DNA of 16,924 nt. It comes from JBDKGH01 sp039798265. GTDB lineage: Bacteria > Bacteroidota > Bacteroidia > Flavobacteriales_D > Sanyastnellaceae. The stretch spans positions 1 through 16,924 of the forward strand of contig JBDKGH010000042.1 of assembly GCA_039798265.1 (NCBI GenBank), given 5' to 3'. Below are positions 14,031 through 16,924 of this stretch, in pieces (positions within the stretch are counted from its first letter, which is position 1; every line of letters begins with the position of its first letter). The translations under genes and the position numbers were made by a program. The notes beneath the pieces were generated by a model, which ran no database searches, had not been told where the DNA came from, and saw only the letters and a list, made by a program, of their open reading frames with translations.

Positions 14031-15248
14031 ATGACTATCGTACGCCCCTTTGCAGCCATTCGACCTGCTCGAGATAAAGCCCATCTTGTGGCGAGTAGGT
14101 CTTATGTCAGCTACACCAAAAAAGATTTGCGTGATAAGCTAATCGGCAATCCGTATTCTTTTTTGCACATCATTCATCCCGATATGGGATCGAAAAAGCT
14201 GCATAAAGCGCAGGGAGAAGAACGCCTTCATTTGGTTCGTTCCAAGTTTGAGGAGTTTTGTGCGGATGGTATTTTAGAAAAAGAAAACAAGCCTCTTTTT
14301 TACATCTACCGACAAATAAAAAACGGTCATCCCTTTACCGGTCTCATCGCCGCAGTATCTGTGGATGATTACAAAAACGGTAAGATTAAAATACATGAGC
14401 AAACGCTTTCGAAAAGACAATCCACCTTTACACAATACCTCGAAGTAACGGGAATCAATGCCGAGCCTGTGCTGCTTATGGCTCAGCATAGTAAAGAGAT
14501 AGAAGAAATTTACAGTCACTATCTCGATTACAGGCCCGAATACGATTTTACCACGACCAATCGCGATCGCCATCAACTGTGGATGGTAGACCGCGATGAA
14601 GATATAACAGCTATACAAGCGGCATATGAAAAAATGCCGGCGTTGTACATTGCAGATGGTCATCACCGCAGTGCGAGTAGCGCTGCTTTGCGCGACAACC
14701 TTCTCAGCCGTGGTACTTTAGCGGAGGATCATCCTTCGCATCTATTTCTTGCTTATATTCTTGATGAAACGACCGTGCGAATCTATGAGTTCAATCGGTT
14801 GGTCAAAGATCTGAATGGTTTAAGTACCGATGAATTTCTTACCCAACTCGGTCACCATTTTTACATCAATGAATCGCCCGCCGAGTATAAGCCAAGTCGA
14901 AAAGGAGAATTCGGCTTGTACCTCGACAAGCAGTGGTATTGCCTTACTATAAAACATTCGGTAGATCAGTTGGATGCCCAAGTATTATCGGATATCGTTT
15001 TAGGTCCTATTTTAAACATTACCGACTTGCGCAAAGACAAGCGCATCAGTTTTATGGAAGGACCTCGTGGAGTTGAAGCGTTGCGTAAAGAAGTCGATAG
15101 CAAACGTGCAGCAGCCGCTTTCACCCTCTTTCCTGTTTCCATTGATGAGTTAAAGAACATTGCTGATCAGCAACACACCATGCCTCCAAAAAGCACTTGG
15201 GTAGAACCAAAGCTTCGCAGCGGCCTGGTCGTTTACGAATTGAGCTAA
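14031..15248 (+). CDS. DUF1015 family protein, third gene of the serine operon
   Basis: A 405-residue cytoplasmic protein of the conserved DUF1015 family. Recognisable features are the start IVRPFAAIRP, then YSFLHIIHPD, and GLIAAVSVDDYKNGKIKIHEQT with H122-E123. The motif ADGHHRSASSAA carries D209-R213, and the C-terminal part ends in LVVYELS. The DGHHR motif resembles the motif used for nucleotide binding in ParB/sulfiredoxin-fold proteins, including the free-serine kinases SerK and SbnI. That comparison is from memory and is only suggestive. It sits 7 bp after serA and shares its transcript, and this serC-serA-DUF1015 order is one I recall from other Bacteroidota. A role in serine phosphorylation, sensing or feedback is therefore a reasonable inference, not a demonstrated function. 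No clear terminator follows. Confidence 0.88.
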   Translation: MTIVRPFAAIRPARDKAHLVASRSYVSYTKKDLRDKLIGNPYSFLHIIHPDMGSKKLHKAQGEERLHLVRSKFEEFCADGILEKENKPLFYIYRQIKNGHPFTGLIAAVSVDDYKNGKIKIHEQTLSKRQSTFTQYLEVTGINAEPVLLMAQHSKEIEEIYSHYLDYRPEYDFTTTNRDRHQLWMVDRDEDITAIQAAYEKMPALYIADGHHRSASSAALRDNLLSRGTLAEDHPSHLFLAYILDETTVRIYEFNRLVKDLNGLSTDEFLTQLGHHFYINESPAEYKPSRKGEFGLYLDKQWYCLTIKHSVDQLDAQVLSDIVLGPILNITDLRKDKRISFMEGPRGVEALRKEVDSKRAAAAFTLFPVSIDELKNIADQQHTMPPKSTWVEPKLRSGLVVYELS

Positions 15249-15328
15249 ACCTTTTCCCCACTATTCCCTTCCCATTCGGACACTTCAAAACAGGTGTTGA
15301 CGTGATTTTTATTACCTCTAAACGCACT

Positions 15329-15348
15329 TTTTACACGACAGTTTTTAA
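15329..15348 (+). repeat. Direct repeat copy 1 (TTTTACACGACAGTTTTTAA)
   Basis: This 20-bp sequence recurs at 15429-15448 with one change (A to T at its tenth base), exactly 100 bp downstream and in the same orientation. A reversed core (TGACGTG, i.e. CACGTCA on the other strand) lies at 15298-15304. The AT-rich flanks around an ACACGWCAG core look like a protein-binding site. Confidence 0.85.
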
Positions 15349-15428
15349 GGAAAAATAAAACCCAAACAAAGCCATAAAAGCCTATTTTTACTAAATAAAC
15401 TAACAATCAAAAGAAAATAAACCTCATC

Positions 15429-15448
15429 TTTTACACGTCAGTTTTTAA
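15429..15448 (+). repeat. Direct repeat copy 2 (TTTTACACGTCAGTTTTTAA)
   Basis: This is the second copy of the 20-bp repeat, matching copy 1 at 19 of 20 positions. The phase of exactly 100 bp is close to a whole number of DNA helical turns (about 9.5), so cooperative binding is possible though not on exactly the same face. It lies about 100 bp before the yggS start. Confidence 0.85.
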
Positions 15449-15500
15449 CCAAAGTCGATTTGAAAAAGAAAACCCCATGTATCAATATTTGTCCACCGAA

Positions 15501-15526
15501 TGAGTTAGCTCACTTGGTAGGCGAGT
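15501..15526 (+). other. tRNA D-arm-like fragment, no complete tRNA
   Basis: TAGCTCACTTGGTAG (15506-15520) matches the common tRNA D-arm consensus TAGCTCAGTTGGTAG at 14 of 15 bases, followed by GCGAG where GAGC is expected. I could not extend it into an acceptor stem, anticodon arm or T-arm. It is therefore not a working tRNA. It could be a remnant of one, a trace of a past tRNA-targeted insertion, or chance. Confidence 0.4.
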
Positions 15527-15546
15527 AGAATGTATAAATTCGATCA

Positions 15547-16218
15547 ATGAAAACAATCGGTCAAAAGATTCTCGACATAAAAGAACAACTTCCACCTCAT
15601 GTAAGTTTGGTGGCCGTGTCGAAGTTTCAGCCTAATCAGTCCATTGAAGAAGCCTATGAAAGTGGACAGCGACTTTTCGGAGAAAACTACGTTCAGGAGC
15701 TGTGTGAGAAGGCCGAGCAATTACCTCTCGATATTCAATGGCATTTCATCGGTCACTTACAGAGTAATAAAGTAAAATACATCGCTCCGTTTGTTTCTAT
15801 GATTCATTCGGTGGATAGTAAAAAACTTCTTCAAGAAATAGAAAAACAAGCTGCTAAGCATTCGCGCGTAATAGATGTCCTTCTTCAAGTGCATGTAGCG
15901 CAGGAAGAAACGAAATCAGGATTATCAGATGCAGAATTGGACGAGTTGCTCGACGAATTAAAGACCCTTTCCTTTCCTCACATTCGTTTTTGCGGAATCA
16001 TGGGCATGGCTAGTTTTTCAAATGATCAAGACCTTTTGGAGCGAGAATTCAATCAGATTCATGCTCTTTTTCAAAAAGCAAAACAAACTACCTTCTCACA
16101 GATTGAATCCTTCCAACAGATATCAATGGGAATGAGCGGTGATTGGCCGCTCGCTGTCAAATGCGGCAGCACGCTGATACGTGTAGGCAGCTCCCTTTTT
16201 GGAGAAAGAAAAAAATGA
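15547..16218 (+). CDS. yggS: YggS/PROSC family PLP-homeostasis protein
   Basis: A single-domain, PLP-binding protein of 223 residues with an alanine-racemase-like TIM barrel but no known catalytic activity. It buffers pyridoxal phosphate and influences amino-acid and vitamin B6 balance. The PLP lysine is K26 in LVAVSKF. Other signatures are GENYVQEL, WHFIGHLQSNK, IHSVDS, QVHVAQEETKSGL, GIMGMAS, SMGMSGDWPLAVKCGSTLIRVGSSLFG. All are complete and the length is normal. It follows the serine operon after a 298-bp gap. This places two PLP-dependent functions (SerC and YggS) near each other, although they probably do not share a transcript. It ends 42 bp before the next gene. Confidence 0.95.
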   Translation: MKTIGQKILDIKEQLPPHVSLVAVSKFQPNQSIEEAYESGQRLFGENYVQELCEKAEQLPLDIQWHFIGHLQSNKVKYIAPFVSMIHSVDSKKLLQEIEKQAAKHSRVIDVLLQVHVAQEETKSGLSDAELDELLDELKTLSFPHIRFCGIMGMASFSNDQDLLEREFNQIHALFQKAKQTTFSQIESFQQISMGMSGDWPLAVKCGSTLIRVGSSLFGERKK

Positions 16219-16260
16219 AAACCTCCTCTTCACTACTATAAAATTAAATCAACTCAAGCT

Positions 16261-16923
16261 ATGAAAACTGTTCAACATCTCTTCTTAACTGCTGCTTTGG
16301 CCATGAGTTCTCTTTTTGCCCAAGCGCAAGAATCAACCTCGACCAGCACACCCGCTCCGGTAGAAAAACCCGTAGTGGAAATGAAAAAAAATTACATCAA
16401 AATAGACTTGATCAGCCCGATCATTCGCAACATGAAACTTTCTTACGAAAGAGCTTTACCTGGAAATAAGAGTATCAGCCTTGTAGGATCTTACAGCGAC
16501 AATTTGTACACGGGAGATAATAACGAATACCTCACCCGTTTTTCAGTGCAACCAGAATTTCGCATATACTATAGCGCAAAGGCAAACGGCCCAGAGCATG
16601 GATACATTGGTATGTGTATGCGTTATCAAAACATGAATTTAGAAACGTCTAACTCCGTTTACAATTACCTTACTAATGAGACAACGGTGACAACAACCAG
16701 TAAAAGTTTAGAAACCGCAGGTGCTGGATTTACAGTTGGTTATCAAGAAATGCTCAGTTCAAAAAAGAACATTGGACTTGATATGTATTTCGGATTCATT
16801 TGGAACACCGGTTCAAAATATGCGCGTGACAGTACCGGCGTTTTGAGAGACGAAAATCAAAACTTCAAACCGTACGTGGGTTACTTCATTCATGGTGGAT
16901 TTGCGATCACATTAGGTCTGTAA
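16261..16923 (+). CDS. Secreted protein, probable outer-membrane beta-barrel (DUF3575-like)
   Basis: The protein has 220 residues and is complete, with TAA at 16921-16923. Residues 1-22 are a signal peptide ending in FAQAQ. Residues 24-40 form a Ser/Thr/Pro-rich linker. The rest has alternating hydrophobic and aromatic strands ending in ITLGL, as in small outer-membrane barrels whose last strand is recognised by BamA. NYIKIDLISPIIRNMKLSYERAL resembles the start of DUF3575-type barrels, which begin the same way with an 'ALKLN..LSYERAL' pattern. The function is unknown; I would not claim transport. No promoter motif is obvious in the 42 bp upstream, and it may be co-transcribed with yggS. Confidence 0.75.
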   Translation: MKTVQHLFLTAALAMSSLFAQAQESTSTSTPAPVEKPVVEMKKNYIKIDLISPIIRNMKLSYERALPGNKSISLVGSYSDNLYTGDNNEYLTRFSVQPEFRIYYSAKANGPEHGYIGMCMRYQNMNLETSNSVYNYLTNETTVTTTSKSLETAGAGFTVGYQEMLSSKKNIGLDMYFGFIWNTGSKYARDSTGVLRDENQNFKPYVGYFIHGGFAITLGL

Positions 16924-16924
16924 T

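Larger units (their letters stand above)
15249..15546. other. 298-bp AT-rich gap between DUF1015 and yggS
   Basis: No coding frame worth calling lies here. The stretch holds a 20-bp direct repeat spaced 100 bp apart and a third partial copy in reverse (15298-15304). It also has a tRNA D-arm-like fragment (15501-15526) next to the yggS start. I found no clear intrinsic terminator for the serine operon. AATATTTG (15484-15491), one base from TAnnTTTG, is the best promoter candidate for yggS. Confidence 0.6.

Noticed and set aside
9642..15248. Polysaccharide or biosynthetic gene cluster
   Set aside because: Only one flippase is present and the other genes are serine synthesis and an uncharacterised secreted protein.
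15501..15546. Complete tRNA gene before yggS
   Set aside because: Only the D-arm matches. No acceptor pairing, anticodon arm or T-stem can be formed before the yggS ATG.
1..16924. Mobile element, prophage, CRISPR or defence system
   Set aside because: No transposase, integrase, phage structural gene, regularly spaced repeat array or known defence domain was seen on either strand.

Overview
The window reads as ordinary chromosomal DNA of a member of the Bacteroidota, most likely near the Flavobacteriales. This is inferred from several things: -7 promoter elements of the TAnnTTTG type, few Shine-Dalgarno sites, and many small secreted lipoproteins. The family content also fits: an NVENLF-type EEP hydrolase, a zapA-rny cluster, DUF4476, and serC-serA-DUF1015. 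I see no transposase, integrase, phage gene, CRISPR array, rRNA or complete tRNA.

Layout. Bases 1-156 are the end of a Lys/Ala-rich, histone H1-like protein, closed by a strong terminator at 175-210. A minus-strand EEP-fold hydrolase lipoprotein follows (255-1271). Divergent from it are a small secreted YwqK/MORN-like protein (1356-1793), a solute-binding lipoprotein without permease genes (1821-3479), and a GTG-started ACMSD decarboxylase of the kynurenine pathway (3527-4534). A bidirectional terminator separates ACMSD from a minus-strand M23 peptidase (4585-6417). Next comes a coiled-coil protein, ZapA and ribonuclease Y (6578-8884), linking division and RNA turnover. A second bidirectional terminator precedes a minus-strand lipoprotein with a possible C2-like fold (8987-9496). 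After that are a WzxC-like polysaccharide flippase (9642-11162) and a secreted DUF4476 protein (11204-11908).

The tightest functional unit is serC-serA-DUF1015 (11980-15248), with 7-bp gaps between genes: two steps of serine synthesis plus a conserved protein of unknown role. A 298-bp AT-rich gap holds a near-perfect 20-bp repeat spaced exactly 100 bp apart and a tRNA D-arm-like fragment. The window ends with a YggS PLP-homeostasis protein and a probable outer-membrane beta-barrel protein.

No clearly new multi-gene system is present. The signals most worth checking are two adjacent perfect inverted repeats over the start of the solute-binding protein gene (the ATG lies in the loop of the first), the 100-bp-spaced repeat before yggS, and the conserved DUF1015 link to serine synthesis.
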